From Dysgonomonadaceae bacterium zrk40 (GTDB lineage Bacteria > Bacteroidota > Bacteroidia > Bacteroidales > Dysgonomonadaceae): a stretch of DNA of 64,000 nt. The DNA lies in assembly GCA_016916535.1 (NCBI GenBank), contig CP070276.1:2170001-2234000 (forward strand). The letters are read 5' to 3'. Positions 45,366 through 53,952 of the stretch are shown here, piece by piece (the stretch's first letter is position 1; each line of letters opens with the position of its first letter). The notes below the pieces were generated by a model. That model made no database searches. It was given only the letters and a program-made list of their open reading frames with translations, and was not told where the DNA came from. Made by a program: the position numbers and the translations under genes.

Positions 45366-47093
45366 ATGCACAACAGATATACGAGACAAATTTTTCTGAT
45401 ACTGTCGTTCTTGCTCTTCTGCCCAATCGGCTCCATTGCCACTGAAGTGTCACTTACGCAGGAAGAGAGGCGGAAATTTGATCATTTCTTTTACGAGGCA
45501 TTGAACGCCAAGGCCCAGGGCAAGTACGACGAAGCGATGGATCTTTTTCGCTACTGCCATGCCCTCGACTCCACCAATGCCAATGTCCTGGTGGAACTGG
45601 GTACTTTTTACAATGTCTTGCAGGAGAAAGACAAAGCACTCACATACCTGCAGAAAGCAGTCACTCATGATCCCTCGAACTACTATTACAACATGATGCT
45701 GGCAGGGCTCAGCAAGGAACTGGACCGTAAGCAGGATGTGGTTGATATCTATGCCGCGATGCATGAACGCTACCCCGACAAGCAGGAGTTGCTCTACGAG
45801 TTGGCGTCGGCACATGCCGACAATGGCGAACTACAGCAGGCAATCGATATGCTGGACCAGCTGGAGAAAAGCACCGGCATCATCGAGACGGTTACCATGA
45901 GCAAGTTTCGATACTACTCGATGTTGGAACAAAAGGAGGAAGCATTTGAAGAGATAGAGCAGATTATCGAAAAGAATCCCTCCAACCCCGCCTATCTGGT
46001 ACTAATGGGAGATCTCTACATGGAGGACAATCAGTCTGAAAAAGCATGGGAATATTATGAACGGGCTTACAAGGTTGACTCTTCATTTCCGGCACTCATT
46101 CTTTCCAGGATCAACTATTACGAAAAGCACAACCGAAAAAGGGAGGCACAAGAGGAGCTGGAAACGGCAATCACCGGCAGTTCAATGGATGCAGAAACGA
46201 AGGTACAACTGCTTACCCGGTATCTTGGTATCCTTCAGCAGGAGCAACAGGATTTGTCCCAGGCCAATCCTCTTTTCGAGTCTCTCTTCAAGCAATATCC
46301 CAACTATTCGCGCCTGAGGATGATTTACGGAAATGTCCTGATGATGCAGAATGATAAAAAAGGGGCTATGAAGCAGTTTCGGGAATATATCACTGAGCAA
46401 CCGGACGATCCGGCCGGATATGAGCAGATCATACGCATCGCTTTACCCGAGGAGGATATGGAGACGCTCAAATCAATCACCGAGGAGGGAATCAAAAATA
46501 TTCCACAAGAGCCTCAGTTCTATTTTTACCTTGGTGCGGCCCATTATCAGGAAGAAAACCATGAAGAGGCCCTTCGTGTTTTCAAAGAGGGGCTGGAACA
46601 TGCTGTGATTGAGAATCCCCTGCTTGAGTCAGACTTTTATGGACAAATAGGTGATCTCAATTTTTTTCTTGGACGCAAGGAGGAGGCATTTGAGAACTAT
46701 GAGAAAGCACTGCAACTCAACCCGCAGAATCTGCCGGTGTTGAACAATTACAGTTACTACCTCTCGCTCGACAAGAGGGATCTCGACAAAGCGGAGATGA
46801 TGAGTGGCATCACCATCAAAGCCGAACCGATGAATCCCACCTATCTGGATACCTACGGATGGATTCTATACGAACAGGGATCCTACATCATGGCGAAAAT
46901 TTACCTTGAGAAAGCTGTTGAATACAGCGGGGAGAACCCCTCAGCCGAAGTGCTTGAACATTATGGTGACCTGCTGCATAAAACCGGAGAGAAAGAAAAA
47001 GCGGTTGAGCAGTGGATCAGAGCCAAGGAGCTGGGAGGCGATGCTGAAACGCTGGAACGAAAAATCAAGAATATAACCAACCCAACACTATGA
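45366..47093 (+). CDS. Exported TPR-repeat protein
   Basis: 575 residues with a signal peptide (to about 25). Nearly the whole mature protein is tetratricopeptide repeats (for example the stretches from AQGKYDEAMDLFRYC, DKALTYLQKAV, NQSEKAWEYYERAY, KEEAFENYEKALQLNP and DKAEMMSGITIKAEP), which form a protein-binding superhelix. Probably periplasmic or on the inner face of the outer membrane. Its stop overlaps the DUF4292 gene by 4 bp. The grouping dut, TPR, DUF4292, EnvC looks like a conserved Bacteroidetes cluster and suggests an envelope assembly role. Confidence 0.88.
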   Translation: MHNRYTRQIFLILSFLLFCPIGSIATEVSLTQEERRKFDHFFYEALNAKAQGKYDEAMDLFRYCHALDSTNANVLVELGTFYNVLQEKDKALTYLQKAVTHDPSNYYYNMMLAGLSKELDRKQDVVDIYAAMHERYPDKQELLYELASAHADNGELQQAIDMLDQLEKSTGIIETVTMSKFRYYSMLEQKEEAFEEIEQIIEKNPSNPAYLVLMGDLYMEDNQSEKAWEYYERAYKVDSSFPALILSRINYYEKHNRKREAQEELETAITGSSMDAETKVQLLTRYLGILQQEQQDLSQANPLFESLFKQYPNYSRLRMIYGNVLMMQNDKKGAMKQFREYITEQPDDPAGYEQIIRIALPEEDMETLKSITEEGIKNIPQEPQFYFYLGAAHYQEENHEEALRVFKEGLEHAVIENPLLESDFYGQIGDLNFFLGRKEEAFENYEKALQLNPQNLPVLNNYSYYLSLDKRDLDKAEMMSGITIKAEPMNPTYLDTYGWILYEQGSYIMAKIYLEKAVEYSGENPSAEVLEHYGDLLHKTGEKEKAVEQWIRAKELGGDAETLERKIKNITNPTL

Positions 47094-47935
47094 AACGTTC
47101 GACCAAGAGGATCCTTTTTTTATGTTTCTTATCGGCCACTCTCTTGTTGACAGCCTGTAAATCGCGCCAACAATATATCTATTCAACCACACCGGTTGAA
47201 GATAAAGAATACAATGAATTGTTTCATGACATCATTGAGAGTGAATTCTCCTTCCAGACATTCGCTGCCAAAATGAATATGAACCTGACCACCGGTAAAC
47301 GATCTCTCAGCTCCAAGGCCAATATCCGGATTGTGAAGGATAATGCTTTGCAGATTTCAATACAACCGTTGTTCGGTGTAGAGATGTTTCGTCTCTACAT
47401 CAATCCTGATACCCTGATTTTACTCGACAGAATGAACAAGCGTTATGTGATGGAGCCAATCGCCGAACTAAAAGCGCAATATCCGGTAGGGTTCGATTTT
47501 TATACCATGCAGTCAGTATTCACAAATGCGTTGTTTATCTCGGGCAAAAACGAGGTCGAGCTTGCTGACTACAGGAAGTTCAACTTTACACGCACCTCAG
47601 ACCACAACTATTACCTCACGGCAAAAGATAAAACCTCGGGCATCGATTATGCTTTCACCGTGAACGGTGACGATCGGATCACCTTCACCCATTTGTTGCA
47701 ACCGGAAGGTAGTCATTCACTTCAGTGGGGATACAATAATTTCGCACTACTGAATGAGATTAGTTTTCCGCACAAGATGAATATCTCACTCAGTTCAAAC
47801 AGTAAGAAAGTAGATGCGGAGTTGCTTTTTTCAGATGTGGTGACCAATCTGCCGATTGAACTCACAAAAAGTGTACCGAATGGTTATTCCAGAACTACTA
47901 TTGGTGAGATCATGAAAATCCTCGCTACAAATTGA
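47090..47935 (+). CDS. DUF4292 lipoprotein
   Basis: 281 residues; lipoprotein signal to Cys23 (LLLTACKSR). The mature part is rich in beta strands (FAAKMNMNLTTGKRSLSSKANIRI, LQISIQPLFGVEMFRLYINPDTLILLDRMNKRY), a pattern like an unclosed LolB/LolA-type barrel that would hold a lipid or lipoprotein. That structural comparison is inference. Translationally coupled to the TPR gene (4-bp overlap) and 10 bp before the EnvC-like gene. Confidence 0.88.
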   Translation: MKRSTKRILFLCFLSATLLLTACKSRQQYIYSTTPVEDKEYNELFHDIIESEFSFQTFAAKMNMNLTTGKRSLSSKANIRIVKDNALQISIQPLFGVEMFRLYINPDTLILLDRMNKRYVMEPIAELKAQYPVGFDFYTMQSVFTNALFISGKNEVELADYRKFNFTRTSDHNYYLTAKDKTSGIDYAFTVNGDDRITFTHLLQPEGSHSLQWGYNNFALLNEISFPHKMNISLSSNSKKVDAELLFSDVVTNLPIELTKSVPNGYSRTTIGEIMKILATN

Positions 47936-47945
47936 TGAAACGAGC

Positions 47946-49334
47946 ATGAGAAAAACGGTTGTTCTGTTATCTTTCTTCCTCCTCTTGTCAAGCAGTCTGT
48001 TGGCGCAAACCCCTCAGATTGAGCGCTTGCAGCAACAACAGCAGGCCCTGCAGGAGGAGATACGCAATGCCAACCGTCTCTATCTCGATGTGAAGAAACA
48101 GACCAGCACCATCTTGGACCGAATCAATCTGATCAATAAACAGATCAATTCCCGGAAGGAACTGATAAGCGTACAGCGTGAAGAGGTGGCTGCATTGCGT
48201 AGGGAGGAGACAAGGCTGGAAGAGGAGATTCAACGACTCAACAAGGAGCTGGTTGAGACACAGGACAAATATGCCAATGCGATCCGTGGAATGTTACGCC
48301 ACAATGTAAGCCAGAACAAACTGCTTTTTATCCTTTCGGGCCGCTCGTTTGGGGAATCGATACGCAGGATGCAATATCTGAAAGATTATTCCCGCTGGCA
48401 ACAGTCGCAGGCTGAAGAGATCAAAAAACAAAACCGTGCGATAGCCGATAGGAAAGAGCTGCTTACCAAAGCAAGGGCAGACCGGGAGAAGGCGCTCACA
48501 ACCCTCGAGCAGGAGCAACAGAAACTGCAAAAGGAGGAGCAGTCAAGACAGCAGGAGATCACTGCTGCAAGGGGTAAAGAGCAAGAACTGCAGAAGACGT
48601 TGCAGCAGAAACAGCGGCGGGTGAACCAACTGAATGCTCAGATTGAACAGTTAATCGCTGAGGAGGTAGCGCGTCAGGAGCGTGAGGCGGAAGCGCGCCG
48701 CAGGGCAGAGCAGGAGGCTTTACGCAAGAAAGCAGCGGCGGAGGCTGAACGGGCAGCACGCCGCAGTAAGGATGAAAGCAAAGAGGAGGCCGCAACCAAG
48801 GAGGAAGCTGCAACCAGGGAAGAGCCTGTTCCCAAGAAGGAGGCAGCACCGGAGAAACCTGCAGAGACCGGTCCCAGGATAGAGGCGGGGGGCAGTGCCA
48901 CTACCGAGACTTTCCGGCTTTCCAAGAATTTTGCTGCCAACAAAGGGAAGCTGCCCATGCCGGTGACGGGAACTGCCTCCATCGTTGGCGGATTCGGTGC
49001 CAAGAAGCACAGTGAGTGGAATGTGACCACCAACAGCAATGGTGTCGATATCCAGGCGCAGAAGGGAGCCAGTATCCGTTCAGTGTTCGACGGTGAGGTG
49101 TCGAAGGTGTTCTCATTCCCCGGTTCAAACACCTGTGTCATAGTGCGTCATGGTGAATATTACACTTTCTATGCCAACATCTACGATCTCTTTGTGAAAC
49201 AGGGTGACAGGGTGAAAACAGGCCAGTCGCTGGGACGCATCTATGCCGATCCTGATACCGGCATTGCCACCATGCATTTCCAGTTGTGGCAAAAGACCAC
49301 CAAGCTCAATCCTTCTCCCTGGCTCAGCAGATAA
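47946..49334 (+). CDS. EnvC-like murein hydrolase activator with degenerate LytM domain
   Basis: 462 residues. Signal peptide to about residue 21, a long coiled coil (about 22-270), an Ala/Glu/Lys-rich linker (repeats of ATKEEAATREE type), and a C-terminal LytM/M23 fold (about 345-462; VDIQAQKGASIRSVFDGEV, GDRVKTGQSLGRI). The zinc-site residues are partly lost: the usual HxGxD is SNGVDI and the HxH is TMHF, so catalysis is unlikely and activation of an amidase is the likely role, as in EnvC and NlpD. It closes the dut-TPR-DUF4292 cluster. Confidence 0.9.
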   Translation: MRKTVVLLSFFLLLSSSLLAQTPQIERLQQQQQALQEEIRNANRLYLDVKKQTSTILDRINLINKQINSRKELISVQREEVAALRREETRLEEEIQRLNKELVETQDKYANAIRGMLRHNVSQNKLLFILSGRSFGESIRRMQYLKDYSRWQQSQAEEIKKQNRAIADRKELLTKARADREKALTTLEQEQQKLQKEEQSRQQEITAARGKEQELQKTLQQKQRRVNQLNAQIEQLIAEEVARQEREAEARRRAEQEALRKKAAAEAERAARRSKDESKEEAATKEEAATREEPVPKKEAAPEKPAETGPRIEAGGSATTETFRLSKNFAANKGKLPMPVTGTASIVGGFGAKKHSEWNVTTNSNGVDIQAQKGASIRSVFDGEVSKVFSFPGSNTCVIVRHGEYYTFYANIYDLFVKQGDRVKTGQSLGRIYADPDTGIATMHFQLWQKTTKLNPSPWLSR

Positions 49335-49360
49335 AAACCACAACACTATAAGTTAACGTT

Positions 49361-50644
49361 ATGTCACTCAAGCTTCGACTCATCATCATGAACTTCCTCC
49401 AGTTTGCCGTCTGGGGGGCCTATCTCACTTCGATGTCCCGTTATCTGGGGCCTGCCGGTATGGGGGCACACATCGGCATCTTCTATTCCGTACAGGGACT
49501 CGTTTCCATTTTCATGCCGGCCATCATGGGCATCATCGCCGACCGTTGGGTGCCGGCACAGAAGCTGCTGGGTGCATCGCACTTGCTGGCCGCAATCTTC
49601 ATGATATCTGCAGGCATTTATGGTCTGCAAGCCGGGCCCGATGTCTCATTCTCCATCCTCTTCACACTCTACACGTTGAGTGTCGCTTTTTACATGCCCA
49701 CGCTGGCACTCTCCAACTCTGTAGCCTACACCATCCTGGAGCGGGGTGGCATGGATACGGTCAAGGCATTTCCTCCCATTCGCGTATTTGGCACCGTGGG
49801 ATTTATCTTCACCATGTGGTTTGTCGATCTTGTGGGCTACCAGACTTCATCGATGCAGTTCGTGGTGAGTGCCGTAATCGGCCTGATGCTGGGACTCTAC
49901 TCCTTTACCCTTCCCAATTGCCCAATCAGTACCGACACCACAGACAAGACACTGGCCCAGGCGCTTGGCCTGGATGCCTTCAAGCTGTTCAAACAGCGTA
50001 AGATGGCACTTTTCTTCATCTTCTCCATGTTGCTGGGTGTATCCCTGCAGATCACCAACGGTTTTGCCAATCCCTTTATCGCCAGTTTCGAGGCAAACCC
50101 AATTTTTGCCGATACCTTCGGTGTGCAACATTCAAACATGCTGATCTCCCTGTCACAGATATCAGAAGCACTCTGCATTCTGTTGATCCCATTTTTCCTG
50201 CGGCGTTATGGCATCAAACGGGTGATGATCATTGCCATGCTGGCCTGGGTGATGCGCTTCGGATTCTTCGGACTGGGTAATCCCGGTAGTGGTGTCTGGC
50301 TCCTTGTGTTATCCATGCTGGTTTACGGTGTTGCTTTCGATTTTTTCAATGTCTCCGGCTCGCTCTTTGTGGATAAGGAAACCCCTCACCACATCCGTTC
50401 CAGCGCACAGGGAATGTTCATGCTGATGACCAATGGCATCGGTGCCACCATCGGCACGCTTGGGGCCCAATGGGTCGTGAATCAGTTTACTTCCTGGCAG
50501 GAGGTGATGGTGGGAGGTGAAACTAAATCGCTGATGCTGGGCGAGTGGTCCTCTGTCTGGTTTATCTTCGCAGGCTATGCCTTGCTGGTTACCATCTTCT
50601 TTGCCATACTCTTCCGTTACAAACACGAACGAACTCATTCATAA
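49361..50644 (+). CDS. MFS transporter, NupG/nucleoside-proton symporter type
   Basis: 427 residues with about 12 membrane segments. The start MSLKLRLIIMNFLQFAVWGAY and GRYLGP-like segment (SRYLGPAGMGAHIGIFYSVQG) match the NupG/XapB nucleoside:H+ symporter family, and a cytoplasmic loop divides the two six-helix halves. It begins 26 bp after the EnvC-like stop. A nucleoside phosphorylase gene occurs at 57 kb, which would fit nucleoside salvage. The GH31 gene 94 bp downstream leaves room for a sugar substrate instead; this family is sometimes misassigned. Confidence 0.85.
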   Translation: MSLKLRLIIMNFLQFAVWGAYLTSMSRYLGPAGMGAHIGIFYSVQGLVSIFMPAIMGIIADRWVPAQKLLGASHLLAAIFMISAGIYGLQAGPDVSFSILFTLYTLSVAFYMPTLALSNSVAYTILERGGMDTVKAFPPIRVFGTVGFIFTMWFVDLVGYQTSSMQFVVSAVIGLMLGLYSFTLPNCPISTDTTDKTLAQALGLDAFKLFKQRKMALFFIFSMLLGVSLQITNGFANPFIASFEANPIFADTFGVQHSNMLISLSQISEALCILLIPFFLRRYGIKRVMIIAMLAWVMRFGFFGLGNPGSGVWLLVLSMLVYGVAFDFFNVSGSLFVDKETPHHIRSSAQGMFMLMTNGIGATIGTLGAQWVVNQFTSWQEVMVGGETKSLMLGEWSSVWFIFAGYALLVTIFFAILFRYKHERTHS

Positions 50645-50738
50645 ATAATTCCAGTTTCACCTGTTGATCATATTGGTTTTGCGAATTTTTGTTTGTTGAA
50701 CTTGAATGATTAATATTACTGAAAATAAATTGTAATAC

Positions 50739-53603
50739 ATGGAACGCATTTTATCGATCGCATTGGGGATTCTCTTGTTTGTCTCCTGCACATCTACAGG
50801 CATTGAAAAAACAGATCATGGGATCATTGTCCATTTACAACCGGAAAACAGCAGGGGGGTACGCAACATCCGGCTGCAGGTCGTCAACGAAAAGATTATT
50901 CATGTTTCTGCCACCAGCGAGAAAAGCTTTTCAACGGAGAAAAGTCTGATCACCAAACCGGGACTGACCTATTCGGACAAATTCACGGTTGAAGAGAAAG
51001 AGGATAGGGTCATCCTCTCCACCGATTCCCTCGATGCAGTCGTTCTACTGGAAACAGGAGAAATCGCTTTTCTGAACAAAAAAGGAGAATCCATCCTGCA
51101 GGAACTAAAAGGTGGCGGGAAAACGCTGACCCCCATCGAAGTGGAAGGGACCAAGGGCTATACAATTCACCAGTTGTTCGAGTCGCCCAATGATGAGGCC
51201 TTCTACGGATTGGGACAACATCAGGCCGATGATTTTAATTATAAGGGTAAAAATGAGTCGCTGTTTCAGTACAATACCAAAGTATCGGTGCCCTTCGTCG
51301 TCTCCAACAAAAATTACGGAATCGTATGGGATAATTATTCGTTGAGCAAGTTTGGCGATGTACGTGATTATGCCGATCTCGATCAGTTCAGGCTTTACGG
51401 CAGCGACGGTTCGGAGGGAGGACTTACGGCTGTCTATGCGAAAAAGGATGATCCCTCAGTGATGATTGAACGGAAAGAGACAAAACTCGATTATCAGTTT
51501 ATGTCGTTGCTGCACAATTTTCCGGAGAATTTCGACCTGAACGACTCGCGGGTGGTCTGGAGCGGTGAGATAGAAGTGCCTGAAAGCGGTTTATACCGTT
51601 TCTTCCTCCATTATGCCGGTTACACAAAGGTTTTCCTCAACAACGAACCGGTGGTGGAGGAGCGTTGGCGTACCGCCTGGAATCCCAACAGTTTTAAGTT
51701 TGACTATCCGCTTCAAAAAGGAGAAAGAGTCCCCCTGCGTATCGAGTGGGAGCCCGATGGGGATGTCTCCTATATCGCGTTGAAAGCATTGAGCCCTGTT
51801 CCGGATGAGTTGCAGAACAAACTATCGCTTTGGAGTGAGATGGGCAATGGAATCGATTACTATTTCGTGGCGGGTAACAGCATGGATGATGTGATCAGCG
51901 GATACAGAACCCTCACCGGGAAATCACAGATCATGCCCAAATGGGTAATGGGTTTCTGGCAAAGCCGCGAACGATATAAAACGCAGGATGAGATTGTGGG
52001 CACACTCGCCGAATTCAGGAAAAGAGAAATACCGATCGACAACATCGTACAGGACTGGAGCTATTGGCCCGAAAAGGAGTGGGGCAGCCACAAGTTCGAC
52101 ACGACCCGATTCCCCGACCCTCAGGGAATGGTAGACCGAATCCATGCAATGAATGCCCGGATCATGATTTCCGTGTGGCCTAAATTTTATGTGGGTACCG
52201 ATCATTACAAGGAGTTCGACAAAAATGGGTGGATGTATCAGCAAGCGGTGAAAGACAGCATCCGCGATTGGATCGGAGAGGGTTACATCGGCTCGTTCTA
52301 TGATGCCTATTCCGAGGGTGCCCGCCAACTATTCTGGGAACAGCTCGAAGAAAATCTCTATTCCTACGGTGTGGATGCCTGGTGGATGGATGCTTCCGAG
52401 CCCAACATACAGGACAATACCGACATGGATTACCGGAAGAAACTGTGTGGCCCCACAGCGTTAGGACCCTCCACGAAGTATTTCAATGCCTATGCCCTGG
52501 TCAATGCCGAAGGTATTTATGAAGGACAGCGGGGCGTCAATCCCGATGAACGGGTGTTTCTGTTGACGCGATCAGGCTTTACCGGAATCCAGCGCTATTC
52601 AACCGCTGTCTGGAGCGGCGATATCGGTACCCGGTGGGAAGATATGAAAGCACAGATCTCTGCCGGACTCAACTTTGCCTTGTCTGGGATCCCCTACTGG
52701 ACAATGGATATCGGCGGTTTTTGTGTCGAAAAACGATACGAGCAGGCACAACGTATCTACGATGCTACCGGTGTGGAAAATGAGGATCTCAAGGAGTGGC
52801 GTGAGCTGAACAGTCGCTGGACCCAGTTCGGTGCTTTTGTGCCGTTGTTCCGCTCCCATGGACAGTTCCCATACAGAGAGCTGTTTAATCTCGCGCCGGA
52901 AGATCATCCCGCCTACCAATCCATGCTCTACTACACGAAACTCCGATACCGGCTGATGCCCTATATCTATTCGATGGCCGGGATGACCTATTTCAACGAT
53001 TACACCATGATGCGTGCCCTGGTGATGGATTTCGGTAAAGATCCGAAAGTAAATGACATCGGTGACCAGTATATGTTTGGCGATGCACTGATGGTTTGTC
53101 CGGTCTACACCTACCAGGCCACTGACCGGGAAGTCTATTTCCCCACAACCACAGGCTGGTATGATTTCTATACCGGAGCATTTGTGGAGGGGGGCCAAAA
53201 AATAAGGGTCGAAGCTCCCTACAGCCGCATGCCACTTTTCGTGAAAGAGGGAGCGATTGTTCCGTTTGGACCGGAGATTCAGTACAGCGACGAGAAAAAG
53301 CCGGAACAGATCACCCTTTATCTCTATGCCGGTAAGAACGGAAAATTCACGCTCTACGAAGACGAAGGGGTGAACTACAACTACGAGCAAGGAGCCTATA
53401 CCACCATCGACTTCAATTATAACGATGCCTCCCGCACACTTGAAATTGGAGAGCGGCAGGGGTCGTTCGACGGCATGTTGCAGGAGCGCACTTTCCAACT
53501 TGTCTATGTCGATAAAAACAGACCTCAGGGTGTAAACCCCGATGCGACGGGAATCGAAGTGGTCTACACCGGTCAGCCACAAACAATCAAGTTAGGGGAA
53601 TGA
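50739..53603 (+). CDS. GH31 alpha-glycosidase with PA14 insert (alpha-xylosidase-like)
   Basis: 954 residues; lipoprotein to Cys17 (LLFVSC). Order: N-terminal beta sandwich, a PA14 module inserted at about 245-350 (GEIEVPESGLYRFFLHYAGYTKVFLNNEPV), the GH31 barrel and C-terminal beta domains. The nucleophile is the Asp in WWMDASEP and the acid/base Asp lies in VWSGDIGTRW. The PA14 insert and DASEP context resemble bacterial GH31 alpha-xylosidases active on xyloglucan oligosaccharides, but alpha-glucosidase activity cannot be excluded. It is not beside a susCD pair. A terminator follows at 53635-53669. Confidence 0.9.
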   Translation: MERILSIALGILLFVSCTSTGIEKTDHGIIVHLQPENSRGVRNIRLQVVNEKIIHVSATSEKSFSTEKSLITKPGLTYSDKFTVEEKEDRVILSTDSLDAVVLLETGEIAFLNKKGESILQELKGGGKTLTPIEVEGTKGYTIHQLFESPNDEAFYGLGQHQADDFNYKGKNESLFQYNTKVSVPFVVSNKNYGIVWDNYSLSKFGDVRDYADLDQFRLYGSDGSEGGLTAVYAKKDDPSVMIERKETKLDYQFMSLLHNFPENFDLNDSRVVWSGEIEVPESGLYRFFLHYAGYTKVFLNNEPVVEERWRTAWNPNSFKFDYPLQKGERVPLRIEWEPDGDVSYIALKALSPVPDELQNKLSLWSEMGNGIDYYFVAGNSMDDVISGYRTLTGKSQIMPKWVMGFWQSRERYKTQDEIVGTLAEFRKREIPIDNIVQDWSYWPEKEWGSHKFDTTRFPDPQGMVDRIHAMNARIMISVWPKFYVGTDHYKEFDKNGWMYQQAVKDSIRDWIGEGYIGSFYDAYSEGARQLFWEQLEENLYSYGVDAWWMDASEPNIQDNTDMDYRKKLCGPTALGPSTKYFNAYALVNAEGIYEGQRGVNPDERVFLLTRSGFTGIQRYSTAVWSGDIGTRWEDMKAQISAGLNFALSGIPYWTMDIGGFCVEKRYEQAQRIYDATGVENEDLKEWRELNSRWTQFGAFVPLFRSHGQFPYRELFNLAPEDHPAYQSMLYYTKLRYRLMPYIYSMAGMTYFNDYTMMRALVMDFGKDPKVNDIGDQYMFGDALMVCPVYTYQATDREVYFPTTTGWYDFYTGAFVEGGQKIRVEAPYSRMPLFVKEGAIVPFGPEIQYSDEKKPEQITLYLYAGKNGKFTLYEDEGVNYNYEQGAYTTIDFNYNDASRTLEIGERQGSFDGMLQERTFQLVYVDKNRPQGVNPDATGIEVVYTGQPQTIKLGE

Positions 53604-53634
53604 CAAACAGCTAAGTAGAGTTCCAAAAAAAGAG

Positions 53635-53669
53635 GCCGTTTCAATATATAAATGAGATGGCTTTTTTTT
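53635..53669 (+). terminator. Intrinsic terminator of the GH31 gene
   Basis: GCCGTTTCA (53635-53643) pairs with TGAGATGGC (53653-53661), 9 pairs with two G-T, then eight T (53662-53669). It starts 32 bp after the GH31 stop. Confidence 0.75.
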
Positions 53670-53734
53670 ATCCCACCCACTAAGATTCGCCTTATATGGC
53701 TTTTTACTGCGTATCAATTCAGTCGTAACTGACT

Positions 53735-53768
53735 CTAATCTGGTTCGAATCTATTAGAACCAGATTAG
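53735..53768. repeat. 12-bp perfect inverted repeat
   Basis: CTAATCTGGTTC (53735-53746) and GAACCAGATTAG (53757-53768) with a 10-nt spacer. The right arm overlaps the first units of the tandem repeat. Confidence 0.65.
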
Positions 53769-53807
53769 AACCATATTAGAACGAGATTAGAACGAGATTA
53801 GAACCTG
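53753..53807. repeat. Five-copy 11-bp tandem repeat
   Basis: Five consecutive units with a constant ATTAGAAC core and a variable last three bases (CAG, CAT, GAG, GAG, CTG). The unit length is close to one DNA helical turn. No spacers of CRISPR size, no coding frame. Confidence 0.8.
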
Positions 53808-53874
53808 TAACGAAGAAGGTAGGCTGTCTCTTCCTGAAATAGGGCTACTCAAACTGTAACGTATAAACACAAAA

Positions 53875-53911
53875 AGGCCATCTCATGTTGAATGATGAGA
53901 CGGCCTCTTTT
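53875..53911. terminator. Bidirectional terminator between GH31 and the M16 peptidase
   Basis: AGGCC-A-TCTCAT (53875-53886) pairs with ATGAGA-C-GGCCT (53895-53906), 11 pairs with one A-C mismatch, 8-nt loop. Five A precede it and CTCTTTT follows, so it can work on both strands; it is best placed for the minus-strand peptidase gene. Confidence 0.7.
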
Positions 53912-53952
53912 ATTAGTTGGTCTTGTCGGATCACTCTATGATCCAACGCCCT

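Larger units (their letters stand above)
53604..53952. other. Convergent intergenic region with repeats, 349 bp
   Basis: Lies between the GH31 stop (+) and the M16 peptidase stop (-). It contains two related terminator hairpins in opposite orientation, a 12-bp inverted repeat and a five-copy 11-bp tandem repeat. No ORF of substance. Confidence 0.7.

Noticed and set aside
52599-53582. 327-codon minus-strand ORF opposite the GH31 gene
   Set aside because: Fully antisense to conserved GH31 catalytic sequence; the translation shows no family pattern and is explained by codon bias of the real gene.
53753-53807. CRISPR array
   Set aside because: Units of 11 bp are directly adjacent with no spacers, and no cas genes are in the window.
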